In this document: in pieces, positions 20,782-33,393 of the stretch
Position numbering within the stretch: position 1 is the stretch's first letter
Layout: each line of letters opens with the position of its first letter
Assembly (NCBI GenBank): GCA_943737045.1
Contig: CALSFV010000011.1
Span: 1,426,001-1,490,000 of the forward strand
Source of the DNA: Parapristionchus giblindavisi
Lineage: Eukaryota > Nematoda > Chromadorea > Rhabditida > Diplogasteridae
Length of the DNA stretch: 64,000 nt
Direction: 5' to 3'
Notes under the pieces: model-generated
The model's input: only the letters and a program-made list of their open reading frames with translations
The model's database searches: none
What the model was told of the DNA's origin: nothing
Translations under genes and position numbers: made by a program

Positions 20782-23700
20782 TCAATTCCACATCTTGATA
20801 AGTCCATCCCATCCAGCCGTGATCACCTTGCTCTTCTCGTGAGGATGCCACAGTGCGTTGATGCACGTTTGCTCGTGAGCCTTCCATCTGCAAATCAATA
20901 TATTATTTGATTATTATTACATTATTATTATAGTATTTATTTTATTATTATAGTATATAAAATATATTTGAACAAAGTTTACAGTTCGTCGGGACACATC
21001 ACAAACATCGCATTCAAATTAGATAGAAAAATTTGAACAAATTCATATCTGTCTTCACTAATAGAGCGAAAGCAACCAGGTGATTTTGCGTTTCGTTAGT
21101 TCGTTATATGTTTCGTGTATTGAAGATATATCAATCAATCTCTGATACCTAGCAATGCACTTATGCGTCCTCCAATCCCACATGAAGACCTTGCCGTCGG
21201 CATCACCAGAGATCAGATAACTGAAATAAATTCAAATTGGTTCCTGGTTCCACCACGACAGCCAGATTACTGTACGCACCTCATATCCGGACTGAAGTCT
21301 ACGGTGCACGCGTAACCGGCAGAGTTGTGGCCTCTGCAAATCAAGAGAACTTTAGAGAATTTAAAAAAAGTCAGTGTACGATAATCAATCAGGATGAGAC
21401 TACCGTATACCTGAATGCCTTCTTCTTCGCGAATCTCAGCTTATCCTCAATCAGCTGGAAGAGCACGATACGATTGTCCATTGACTGACCCACGATCCAT
21501 TTATCTGGAAACATCAGCATAAAAATAATTACTTTATGTATACCAAAAAATAAATAAATCAACTCCGGGTTTTGCAGGGTAATATTACAGTAAGTAGTGC
21601 GCAAAAAGTAACTTACTTTCTGCTTACTTTTTTGTTACTGTTTTGCTATTTCATGAGTATATAGCGAAAAAGTAAGTAAAAAGTAAGTTACTTTCTGCGC
21701 GTTACTTACTGTATTATTACTCCGCAAAACCGGAGAAATATACAGTAGTTCAATCAGAAAAATCAATACTTACCAGTCGGTGACTTGGTCATGGTTGGCA
21801 CAGAGTGCATACCAGCATTCTGGATAAGCTTCGTGTCCACTGGGATCTCCCATTCCCAGATACGCAGGGACTTGTCCTCTGCAAAAAGGAAAATCAATAA
21901 AATATATGCAAATCAATCAATACTTCAGGCTTGAAATGGTACCATACCCGAAGTGGTGCAGAAACGTCGATTCTTGTCAAAGAACGTGATCGAGTTCACT
22001 CCTCCGAGATGTCGATCGTACTCCTGCAACGATCAATCGATAATTAATCAATAGTTACAGTAACGCCACCGCTCATTCGATGACTACGTGGACATCGCGG
22101 ACATGTGTGTGAAATAGATATCAAAGCTGCCATGAAATTTATCAGAGGTAAATATAGGATCTCAAATTTAAAACCTCACTACTTTCGCCCCTATATCACT
22201 CATAATGGTCTAAATTTCAACAATCCAGGCTCACGATTTCATTACAGGCATAATAGCTTCTTTCCTAGAGCGGCAAGGCTCCTCGTACAACCGAAAAACC
22301 GAATTACTTTCAGTTTCCCTGAGTTAAATTGACAAGATATTTGCCCTATCCCCATAGACCTATGTCCATTATTCAACCTCCACGTTTGTTCTGTTGTTGT
22401 GTGTTCATCATTCTTTTAAATTTATTTATCTATTATTATTTACCGTGTTTTCTTGTAAAACGCATAAATTTATTATTATTATTATTATTTATGTGAAGGA
22501 ACACTACACAACAGTACAAACACATTTTTTTCGAGGAAAAATCGTTTTTGAATTGCTCACAGTCAAAAGTACAGTCTCAGAAAACATGGTGCATCCATGT
22601 TTCTGGACTACTTGATACAAAGAAAAATACAGTGGTAGGGCAATAACATCCAAACGTTCGTTCTATTATACCTGAACGATATCACCGCTCCTCACATCCC
22701 ACTGCACTATCTTCTTGTTGCTCATACCTGTAAGTGAGATATTATGAATATATAAAACCACATAAGATAACAATAACAACAACAACAACAACAATAATAA
22801 TAATGATAATAATATCTGACCAGCACACAGCATATGATTCTTATCCTCATCGGGATGAAACTTGACACAATTTGGAATATGGCCAGTGTGGAAGCGCTGC
22901 TTCACCTAAACAATTATCGATTGGTAACTCTATCAACTACCGTAATCGAATAACTCGAGAAATCAATAACTGTTTTAAATGCGATTGGTTAATATGCCAC
23001 CAACGACAACCCAATCAATAAATCAAAAAAACCTGTTTCACGTACAAGTATCGATTGCTTACTGAGCCCCCTACAGTCATAGGTGGGCACGCTGGAGGAA
23101 AGGCTGTGCGCAAACCGGGGAAGGGGGATGCAAGGCTGTGCGCATTTCTTTTTTTTTGACGAATTCGACTGGAATTTTTCCAATTCTTGCGAGGCAAGGC
23201 TATGCGCATAGGTCGAAAAGTATGTTACAAAGTACCAAGCCTGACCGGATTTTGAGCCAAAATTTCACAGAAATCGAAAAACCTGATCGAATTCTGAGCA
23301 AAATTTGCCAAAAATTGAAAAACCTGATCGAATTCTGAGCAAAATTTGCCAAAAATTGAAAAACCTGATCGAATTCTGAGCAAAATTTGCCAAAAATTGA
23401 AAAACCTGACCGGATTTTGAAAACCAATAACCTAGCTAATCGACCTATGGCTATGCGCAAGGCCCATATAGGAAAGCAAGGCTATGCGCAAAAAAATTTT
23501 CGTTTTCGCGCGCCCACCTATGGCTACAGTACTCAAATAAATCAATAAATCAATAACCTGTCCAGTCTCTGTGTCCCACAGCTTGATGTACTTGTCGTAA
23601 GAGGCGGAGACAAACTCGGCACCGTGATAGTTGAAGGCGATATCCCTGAAAGAAACATTTACAGTAACCCTGAGCTACAGTATCCATTCATCAATCGATA

Positions 23701-26623
23701 ATTTAAAACGCCAATACCGTACCTCACGGGCAGCTTGTGACCCTCGTAAGTGCGAATGATAGCGTGATTGTTGTACACCTCCCAGAGCTTGACCTGCAAA
23801 CGATAAATCGATAATCACAGGATACCGTAATGCAACTAGTGTTGACAAAACAAGTTCAGGTTAGAATCTCTGTCCAATTTATATGAATCTTCGTATTCTT
23901 ATATATTATACATTATTATTTACATTTTGTTTATATAATCAATCTTTGTCTACTTGATATGAATATATTGATTGATTGGGAATCTCTGCCCCCAAGCTAC
24001 AGTATACCTTGGCATCCATAGATGCAGACAGCAGGAGATGGCCGCTCTTTGGGAAAAGTCGGATGGCATTGACACCACGAGAGTGACCACGATAGGTGTA
24101 CACCTGAACAATTATATGAATTATTTTAACTATAAGGAACGGTAGGCTCAACGGAGATAAACGGACTTCCAACAGCTTTAGTAAGAAGGTGAAACTAGAA
24201 ACCAAACAGTTTGCCGCATGGCGATTTGCATTAACTAGTAAAGCTTTCTAAATCTCGCTTATGAGGGAATGATTGAAAAAAACGAATGGTCTGGGCTGTC
24301 GCATAGCCATTATCACTAATTAATGGAACTTAGGAAATCTCGCTTATAATAAACCAAAAAGCATTAAAGAGAAATGTTTATGAAAGAAGAAAAATGCCTT
24401 TAAATGAAAATCAACTGACCAATTTCTTGGGTATGTAGCATCTCTCGGGCACAGCATCCTCACGCAGATTGACACCAGTGAACGAGGGAACGGCCATGAA
24501 GGAACGACCCTGGTAGTCCACTGCCTCTTTCACTGAAACACAAGTGTAATATTTAAAATATTTTTTAATATTAAAAAATATTAAAATATGCGAATATATG
24601 TGATATATAAATATATATGATGGATGACGACGCTTATCAAGACCGATGAGCTAATTTATTTGAGGAAATGTAAAACTTGTTTGGAACATAAATTCACCGA
24701 GCGAGTGTAAGCAACGATTTTGAAAGTAAAAAAATATTCAAAGAAAAAAATTTTCTGACCGCGCTTTCGCATATAGTAATACAATGAACTCATCAGTTTC
24801 CTTATTGATTTTTGGAGGGGATCAAATTTAAAGGCCCATCTCGAGTTAATTTTACTCTCCGCTCTGGCAACTCAATCTCGTGGGCAAGGGAATCGAGAGT
24901 GTTCTCAGAGCGGAGTTTCGAATTAGCTCGTGCCGATAAAATGAATCAATAACCTCGAATTTGTGCGTGCACTTATATCACTATATCAAGTTTCCATTTT
25001 TTGGCCCGCATAATGTGTATTAAATATTATTATTATCATCAACATACAGTGTAAGGTAGTCTTCTCTTCGGCCGAATGTTTATCCTGCTCTTGCTGTTTC
25101 TTGAAACGACGAGAGTTCTTCTTGCGCTTCTCTGTGATCGCATCCATTTCCTTTAAAAATATCACAATTTAAATCTTATTATTTATTATTATTTTATAAT
25201 TAAATTATTATTTTTAAATCGAAAAACAGGTAAAAAAAGAAACAGTACGAGCACTAAATAATCGCTTAAATTATGCGAATGAATACAAATATAATGATAA
25301 TAATAATAATAATAATAATATAATAAAAAATTGCCTTCTGCAGTTCAGGATCGGGACATGCTATCGTCTTCTCGTCCTTGTATTTTGCCCATGGACCTAG
25401 AATTTTGAACATTATTGGTTATAACAAGAAAAAGGGAGAGTATGCAAAAAAATTTAAATTTTAAATACGACAAATTCGCAGATTATGCGTTTCACACATT
25501 CTATCGAAAAGCGAATCTGTGGCCGTATGCAAAAACCATTTTCCAGGAAAATGTGACGTCATTGGCGTAAATGACGTCTCATTTTCCTGGAAAACTGTTC
25601 TTGCATACGGCCACTGGACAAAATAGGCACGAAACGATTTTTAAGATATCACTTATGGTGAATAAATATTACAATATTATATAAATTGCACCTTCATATC
25701 CCTCAACATCTCCAGCATCGTCATTTCTCGCTCTCTTTCTCTTCTCTCCTCCAGTCTTTATCGAATCAAACATCGATCCTCCCTTGTTGTCGACTGCTTT
25801 GTCCTTGTCACCGATGAATTCGTCGCCTGAATTACTTGTTTTTAAATATATTTTAATAAAATGTAGAGTGCATAACATTACAATTCCACTAGTGGGCGCA
25901 CCAATACTTAGATGAAAGGTAAAGGTAAATCCAGTTATTCAAGAGTCCTACGAGACATTACTGCTAGACCAGTGATAATTCAAGGAGAAGTCCGGATTAA
26001 TCATCATAGATAAACCAAAAAATTAAGAAAATTCAATAACAACGTAAAGGAGAAAGTATAATACATGAACCTGCACTTACCATTATCAGCAGTAGGATTG
26101 CGAGCGTATCCGAGTGTGTCGAATGATCGAATTTCTCTATCAAAGTGGAATTTGTTGATGTGAGCTGATTCAACGAATCCTGTGAGTGTGTTCTTCGTAG
26201 CCTTTTGCCGATCCGTTTTGAACGGATTTGAAGGACCAGCCTAAAATATTGCTTTATAGGTTAATTACTTGTTGTTTATTTTATCTCAAGCCACTAAGAC
26301 ATACTAATAATAGTGTTAGACGGATAAACATAAGCAAAGGCGGGAAAAAGGCGAACTTCTGGCAGGAACAATTCATTGTATTTGGGATTGTGCTGGAGTT
26401 GTTTAGTTTCCGGGTCGAATATGGCGACGACGTTCTTCTTCGGTTCAGCAACTACCAATGGAGCTGCCTGTAACAAAAACGGGATAAATATAGAGAAAAT
26501 GTGCAGAGAATTAAGTCAAACCTGAATCTCAAGTCCGAGCGATGTGCTGGAGGGAACGGAAGGGAGGTCGTTATGATCGTCACCATCACTGTCTTCTGCT
26601 GTGTAAGCCTTCAGGAGGTCCAT
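20782..26623 (-). CDS. prp-17: Pre-mRNA-processing factor 17 (PRP17/CDC40), WD40 splicing factor
   Basis: Eighteen minus-strand exons join in phase to 562 aa: 26623-26522, 26467-26357, 26240-26081, 25826-25692, 25396-25335, 25150-25048, 24532-24420, 24103-24008, 23793-23723, 23645-23558, 22905-22821, 22727-22672, 22023-21948, 21878-21774, 21504-21411, 21333-21280, 21220-21149, 20887-20782. The N-terminal half has the family block [20 protein letters not shown] and a basic region [15 protein letters not shown]. The C-terminal half is a seven-blade WD40 propeller ([42 protein letters not shown] at the end). PRP17 acts in the spliceosome around the second catalytic step. The length fits the family (human about 579 aa). 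An acceptor-like ATTATAG lies 3 nt before the ATG. Intron 5 uses a GC donor. Confidence 0.95.
21567..21735. mobile_element. Inverted-repeat MITE (GGTTTTGCRGRGTAATA termini)
   Basis: Left CCGGGTTTTGCAGGGTAATA and right TATTATTACTCCGCAAAACC are inverted. Inner arms repeat AAGTAACTTAC and GTAAGTTACTT. The element lies inside a PRP17 intron between the exons ending at 21774 and starting at 21504. Confidence 0.75.
22085..22490 (+). mobile_element. 3' end of a LINE (non-LTR retrotransposon)
   Basis: The open segment at about 22105-22330 ends in [20 protein letters not shown] and a stop, a layout seen at the C-terminus of RT polyproteins (Arg-rich, FFPRA motif). It is followed by the 3' untranslated phrase shared with 13575-13740 (TTGACAAGATATTTGCCCTA, TACCGTGTTTTCTTGTAAAA) and an ATT microsatellite tail. 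It is severely 5'-truncated and lies in a PRP17 intron. Confidence 0.65.
23078..23522. mobile_element. hAT-like MITE, CATAGGTGGGC family, carrying a nested insertion
   Basis: The termini CATAGGTGGGCACG and CGCGCGCCCACCTATG are inverted. Flanks CCTACAGT and GCTACAGT match at 7 of 8 positions. Internal phrases such as AAGGCTGTGCGC and CAAGGCTATGCGC define the family. A second MITE (23207-23449) is inserted within it. Other copies: 37199-37359, 40015-40183 and 56178-56370. Confidence 0.88.
23207..23449. mobile_element. hAT-like MITE, CATAGGTCGAA family (copy 2), nested
   Basis: The termini CATAGGTCGAAAAGTATG and CTAGCTAATCGACCTATG are inverted, with a perfect 8-bp target duplication GCTATGCG at 23199-23206 and 23450-23457. 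The interior is a tandem run of a roughly 40-bp unit (AAACCTGATCGAATTCTGAG, then CAAAATTTGCCAAAAATTG). Confidence 0.92.
24828..24940. mobile_element. Inverted-repeat MITE (CTCTCCGCTCTGGC family)
   Basis: TTAATTTTACTCTCCGCTCT, then GGCAACTCAATCTCG, is mirrored by CTCAGAGCGGAGTTTCGAAT and TAGCTCG. It lies in the PRP17 intron between exons 25150-25048 and 24532-24420. Confidence 0.65.
25515..25617. mobile_element. Palindromic MITE with TGACGTCA core (copy 3)
   Basis: GTGGCCGTATGCAAAAACCA...GTGACGTCATTGGCG is mirrored by AATGACGTCTCATTTTCC...TTCTTGCATACGGCCAC. This short copy has lost most of the centre seen at 1796-1936. It lies in a PRP17 intron. Confidence 0.75.
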
Positions 26624-26980
26624 GACCTATAATTTAACAATCAATACAATTTAAAAATAAAATAATTAAGCAAATTAATTTCGAAAACGAAAGCGTTCTT
26701 AAAATTTGGCAACGTGCCAAATACACTGAGTATCAGCGTGAGCAATGTTATTTCAAACTTGGCTGCGTAGATGAGCCAAAGGGGACTCCACGTATTACGT
26801 TGCGGCTTTTGTTCTCTCCTTTGCCGCGATATAACTGTATCATGCTGTTTCTACTGTTTTTATCATTTCTGTGACAATCCCAATCAATACAAGTGTTTTA
26901 AACCATTCTGATGTCGATTAATTCCCTTTACATGTTTTTTAAAGGCTAAAAATGTAAATAACTTGTACTATTTAGCTAGA
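26624..26980. promoter_or_regulatory. Divergent promoter region between PRP17 and GRASP
   Basis: This 357-bp gap separates two start codons pointing apart, so both genes must be driven from here unless more distant leaders exist. No TATA box is evident. Acceptor-like sites near each ATG (ATTATAG 3 nt before the PRP17 ATG; TATTTAG 5 nt before the GRASP ATG) suggest trans-splicing, so the true transcription starts are not visible. Confidence 0.5.
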
Positions 26981-29900
26981 ATGGGAGCCAGCGAAAGCGT
27001 TCCTATACCCGGTGGAGGGTCCGAAGGATATCATGTTCTCCGAGTAAGTTCAATCATCTTTCGTTCCTTTCTTCCCATATCATGATCACATACTCTGGAG
27101 TTGAAATCCTTGCATGATCACGAATACTAGTATAATCATGCATGATTCGACATTCCATGCATGATCATGCATGGAATATCCATCGTTCGTGATCATGCAT
27201 GGATCTTCCGTGATCATGCACGAATTTTCTGTGATCATCCATGCATGATTCGAGTATTTTCCATGCATGATCATGCCACTAATTGCACGAATTTTACTTG
27301 GATCATGCAAGGATTCAAACACCTGAGTATCATTGCTCTGTTCATTTGTCTATACTTTGGTCTACTCACAAGGAACCTCTTTTACATTAATCCGGCGATA
27401 AGAGATGAGTTATAGCTCATTTGAAAGCCCTTCTTCTGTAGATTAAGACTATGTACTTTAAAAATGCAACCGAGGTCTGTGCACGGACTTAAAATTGGAG
27501 GAGTGTCTAAAACGCAATGATGCACTAGTTCTCCGCGTGATCTCTGCGCACTAGTGGTTGTACAGCTAGCGAACGATCCTCGTCCTCCATTTCAGAGTTA
27601 CAATTGTGAATTGCTAGAGTCGACGATGATGTACTTGAACCGGCTGTGGAGAACCATCTTCATACTTATAAAAAACTTTTTCAGTAGTTTCCAATTAATG
27701 TTTAGCATCTTTCGCGAGTCTAACCTAACCGAAGTTCGTTAGACATACCGCAATTACTCATCTTTACCTTTGTGATACCACTGGCTCGCAGAGATAACGC
27801 GGAGAACTAGTGCATCATTGCGCGCATCGTTGCGTTTTAGACACTCCTCCAATTTTAAGTCCATGCACGGACCTCGGTTGCATTTTTAAAGTACATAGTC
27901 TTAATCTACAGAAGAAGGGCTTTCAAATGAGCTATAACTCATCTCTTATCGCCGGATTAATGTAAAAGAGGTTCCTTGTCAGTTTACAGTAATATCTAAG
28001 ATACACATTTTCACTTCTTGCTAATATCAAGCAATTCTTAATGGTTGGTTTAATTTCAGGTTCAAGAGAACTCTCCCGGTCAGTTTGCAGGACTCGAGCC
28101 ATTCTTCGACTTTATCGTATGTATCGGCCAAACCCGCTTGGTATGTTAGCTCATGTTCACCTTCAATTGATGCAGTCGAATTGAAAGCGAAAGTCGTGCT
28201 AAACAATGTTGTTTTCGCCTAATTTTGGCGTATTTTCTTGTTTTTGAGATTAATCTTTTCAGGATAAGGACAATGATACGATGCGTGAAATTCTCAAGCA
28301 GCATGTCGAACGTCCGATTGAACTTACCGTATACAACAGGTACGGCCACTAATATTTTGTGTGATATCGATTTTTTTTGAAATATTGATTGATTACAGTA
28401 AGACTCAGACGATCCGTCAGACGCAAGTGACTCCCTCGCAGAACTGGGGAGGACAGGGACTGCTCGGAGTATCGATTAGGTATAGATCAATCAATATTTT
28501 TAATCTTTCAAATGAAATCAAATCATTTTATTCCTGTATAAGAAAGGTACGGGATGGTATTCAGTGGTATTTATTCTTTATGTAATTATCGATCAATATG
28601 TTCTATCTTGTACGTTTCGTATTTTAAAATATATATTTATTTTAATTGTATAATTATTATAGTTATTATGAATATAATTGATTTAAGATTCTGCTCCTTC
28701 GACGGTGCATCTCAGCACGTATGGCACGTGATCTCAGTTCAGCCGAACTCTCCCGCCTCCATCGCTGGACTCAACTCGGATACGGACTACATATTGGGCG
28801 CCGAGTAAGTGTGCTTGTTAATTCCCAGTGGGACCCCTGTAAAAAATGAGGTTTAGGTGAAATTGTTGAAAAAAAGTGAAGCCCCCCTGCAAAATTAACC
28901 ATTTTTCGTTCGCATGCCCCTGTAGATTAGTGCTCCAGGTATCCTGCCCATGTATTATTCCTACGCACAAACCTTACTATGATCTTTCTTATCTTATAAT
29001 ATAATTGCTATACAATACTATATTCTTTATCAAGCATATAAGTATTTGGATTGAATGGTGGCCACAAAAGACTGATTAGTTTCTTGAGTTTTGGATTTTG
29101 TGCACGTTTTGAAGATTGTATTATCTTTTTCTATGTCTTTAAACGTATTAGATGAATTCCAGAAACCACCCTTTTGATTTGAAACTTTAATTCTTATTTT
29201 ATAAAGTTTATTAAATTATGCGCGCCTCGGGTGTTGAAAAATAAATAAATGAATAATGTATTTAACTATTTTCAGGTCCGTTCTGAACCAGGCTGACGAT
29301 CTCATCGCTCTCGTACAAGCCAATGAGGGAAAACCACTCAAGTTGTACGTATACAATGTTGATTCGGATGTAGTCAGAGAGGTTTGTCCGGTTAAATAAT
29401 TTATTATTACTATCAGACATGGTCTATGGTTATCCCATGGGATAGACCCACCCGCAAAAATTCACCTTTCATGGGTACCCACCCGCAAAATTGGACCATA
29501 AATTGGCGGTTTTCTTGAAAAAAAAAAAGATTTTGGGATACCCACATGCGTTTTTATCTCAAAATCGCGTTACCCACACGCATTTGAAGGGTCTGGGATA
29601 TTGATAGACCATCACTGATTACTATTGAAATCATACATTTTCATACCCTCGCAATGTGAGGATCGACCCACTATATTCGGCTCATTTTCAGCATCAACCC
29701 ACTATATTATGCTCACTTTTCACTTTTTTCTACAATTTAAGCGAAAAAAACCCAAATCGACCCACTATATAAAAAAAATTAGTGAGAGCGCCGAAAATGT
29801 ATGATTGAAATTGATGTTTTTGTGTCTTGATCATTGGCATTCCCGAGAAATTTATAATGATTTTTTTGTAAGTTTTTTTATTGACAATTGTCTTTTTAAG

Positions 29901-32900
29901 GTCTCGCTCACCCCGAACTCTGCTTGGGGCGGTGAAGGATGTCTAGGATGCGATATCGGTATGTTAAAAAAAGTGTTTCGAGTGTCGTTTGAAAATCCTT
30001 AAAAACAGAGCAATTATTTGAATTATTTCACTGGGATGATTATCGATCAATCGATGTTTATTATTAGTTGTCGCGAAGGGATACTTATTGTTAGTGCCAT
30101 TTAAATGATAATAAATACGAGTATTTTAATTTATCCTGTTGTTGTTGTTGAAATGATTACTTCGAAAGACTATACTGTAGTAAATGAAATGATTCACAGC
30201 GCAATGTTCTCAATGAAAAGGTCCGAATCCTAATTCACGGTCCCATTTCCAGGCTACGGTTACCTGCATCGTATCCCGATCTCGGTTGATCGCTCACAGA
30301 GTGCGGCTCCCAATGTCGCGTCCTCAGCTCCACTTCTCCAGCAGCCAACCTCCATCTCAGCTACCCCAGGAGCTTACGTAGCTCCTCCCGGCAAGACTGG
30401 CATCCCTCAAGTTGATCAGGTTGGTTTATGTTTGTGATAATATTTAGTTCTGCTACCACGTGATTCGATGTTTCGCAGTGTGCATAGATTGCGACTTGAT
30501 CAGTTGAATACAATCAAATCGACTTTTGGGGTCTATTGCTGATCATGTGAAACAACTGGTGGAAACTACCCTTGATTGGTTACAATCGTGGGTAATAACT
30601 GCAACCTTACAGAATTTCTAAATTCAACCATGTTCTGAAAGAAAATCCATCTAATTAGGTCATGTTTCGTAGTTTGTAACGTACTTTTGGACCTATAGTA
30701 ACTATGAAAAAAAGTGAGAGGCAACGAGAGTTGCCTGAATCAATTATTATTGTCTGCTTTATGTGCTTAAACCCATTATTAGTTACAGCGAAGGAATACT
30801 TACTGTTATTTAAATTCCCATATTCGCTTGTTCGGCCTAATTCACATTATTATTTCATTTTTCTGATTGCGAGCCATAGGTCGAAAAGTATGTTACAAAG
30901 TACCAAGCCTGACCGGATTTTGAGCCAAAATTTCCCCAAAAATCCAAAAACCTGACAGGATTTTGAGCCAAAATTTGCCAAAAATCGAAAAAGCTGACCG
31001 TATTTTGAGCCAAATTTGCCAAAAATTGAAACACCTGACCGTATTTTGAAAACCGATAACCTAGCTATTCGACCTATGTTGCGAGCCAAGTGGTTCGAGG
31101 TTTCATGATGCGCATAGATATCGAAGCGATGAATTGGACATGATTCTATCATGGTTTCCACAGAAAATCATTATTTCTTTAGGTTCTGGCTCCTCCGGCG
31201 CCACTATCGTTCCCCGACCCGAACCAGCTTGCCTCTCAGCTGGCAGCCACCGGCATCTCGGTGAGCGTTATTATTAAAATCAATTATTTATTTCATTTAT
31301 GTATTCATTACTATTATTTTTTGACTCGAAAACATGATCGCATTGTTGTTTCTATGACTGCCTTCCATATAAAACTATTATGAAACCCGTACCTCGCAGG
31401 CGCCTCCTCAGGCGTATAACGGCTACTCCCCTGCTGCCCCTCCTGCTCCTCCGACCACCAATGGTCACGGACACTCGCACGAGCACGGAGGACACGGACA
31501 TTCGCACGATCATGACGATCATGGTATGTGATCGGGTACCATACATTTTCGGTGCCCTCACCAAATTATTTTTATATAGTGGGTCAATATAGAAAAATCG
31601 TTATTTTCGCTTAAATTGTAATCTTTCACATAAAAAATGAACTTTATATAGTGGGTCAACTCTGAAAATGAACCGAATATAGTGGGTGAATCCTCACACT
31701 GTGAGGGTATGAAAATGTATGATCGGGTACGGTAGTCTGCCGAGGTTACTGTAGAGTTGTTGGATTACTGTGGGATTCTAAGACAGACTAGTGTAGTCTT
31801 TGGAATTTCTTTAGGTGGTTTCAGTAGCAATTGCGGTTTGGTGTGTTATTTGTTTATCTTACATTCAGTAAATATGACAAGTGAGAGAAAATCTGGCGAA
31901 ATGAGGTATCAAAATAATCAATCGATAGTTGAGAATCTGCAAACACTATGTCACTATTGGCAGTAATGTAAACTAATCATCTCCCATTATCCTCCAGGTC
32001 ACGGTCATTCTCACTCACATGATGATGGCCATGGTCACTCTCACGATCATCACGATGACCATGGCAGCCACGGTCACTCGCACGAGGCGTCGCCCGCGCC
32101 CGTGGCTCCGCCAGTGGCCGCTGCCTATCAGCCACCGGCCAGCCAGCCCCCTGCTGCCTATGCTCGTGAGTGGAGTTCTTTGATTTTAAACAGGTTGAAA
32201 AGTATGTTATAAAGTACCAAGTCTGACCGCATTTTGAGCCAAATTTTGCCAAAAATTGGAAAACCTATCCGCATTTTGAAAACCGATAACCTATTCGACC
32301 TATGCTTCAAAAAATAAAAATAAAAGTATTCAAATTCTCATTTATTTCTCGTTTTGTGCAGTTTTTGGGGAAAATATTTTGCTGGATCGTAGAATGTTTA
32401 TTTCTATATTTTTTTAAACAAGAACTTTTCCAGCACCCCAGTACGACTACTCGTCTCAGTACGCTCCTCCTCCTCCGGCTGCCGCTGTGAATCCGTACGC
32501 CCCGCCCACTAGCGCTGCCTATGCCCCGCCCACTTCGACCTTTGCTCCGCCTCCTCTTGCTCCTCCCACCTCCAATCCCTACGCTCCGCCCACATCGTAC
32601 GCGGCGCCACCGTTCGTGCCCCACTCTGCGCCCACTCCCACGCCTCCAGTCACGAGCTACGCTCCGCCTCCGCCTGCTGGCGCCTTTGCTCCGCCCCCGC
32701 AGATGCCCAACTACGCTCCGAGGTACTGTATTCTTAGTTGTCTGATTATTGATTACCTATTGATTTTACATTTTATTAAATTACATTGAAACAATATTAG
32801 TAGCAGATAAGGGTTCTCCAAAGATACCGATGAAAGAGAACTATTGGATTACCAAGTATTATTGGTTGATTTAAAAAAAACTGATTTTTTTCAGTGTACC

Positions 32901-33357
32901 ATCGAACGCGTACAACTTTGCCCCACCCGCTCCCCCTGTCTTCAATCGTGAGAATTTAAAATTTAAAAATAAATAAATAAGTAAAATACAAGAAGCAAAT
33001 CTAAAGATCAGTGAAAAGAGTGCATGCTTTCGATACATACAATGTTTTTTTCTATTATACAGTGAACTTGAACTTTGTGGTATAATTATCGATTGATTTC
33101 AGCTCCTGCCGGCAGTGACATTCCTTCAGTGCTTCCTCCCATGTTCTCCCAACAGCAGCAGTACAACATGCCACCCGCGCCCATTCAGGTTTGAATATTG
33201 ATTTTTCCAATCAATTATTGATTTTTTTCCGATCAATAATTGATTGATTTCAGTTCCCGATGCCTTCTCTCTCATCGATCGGCATCACCAATCTGGCTCA
33301 CGCACCGATCCCACCACCCAGCGCGTTCCCGCCTGTGACAGGTACTGTAGATTTGAT

Positions 33358-33393
<36 letters not shown>

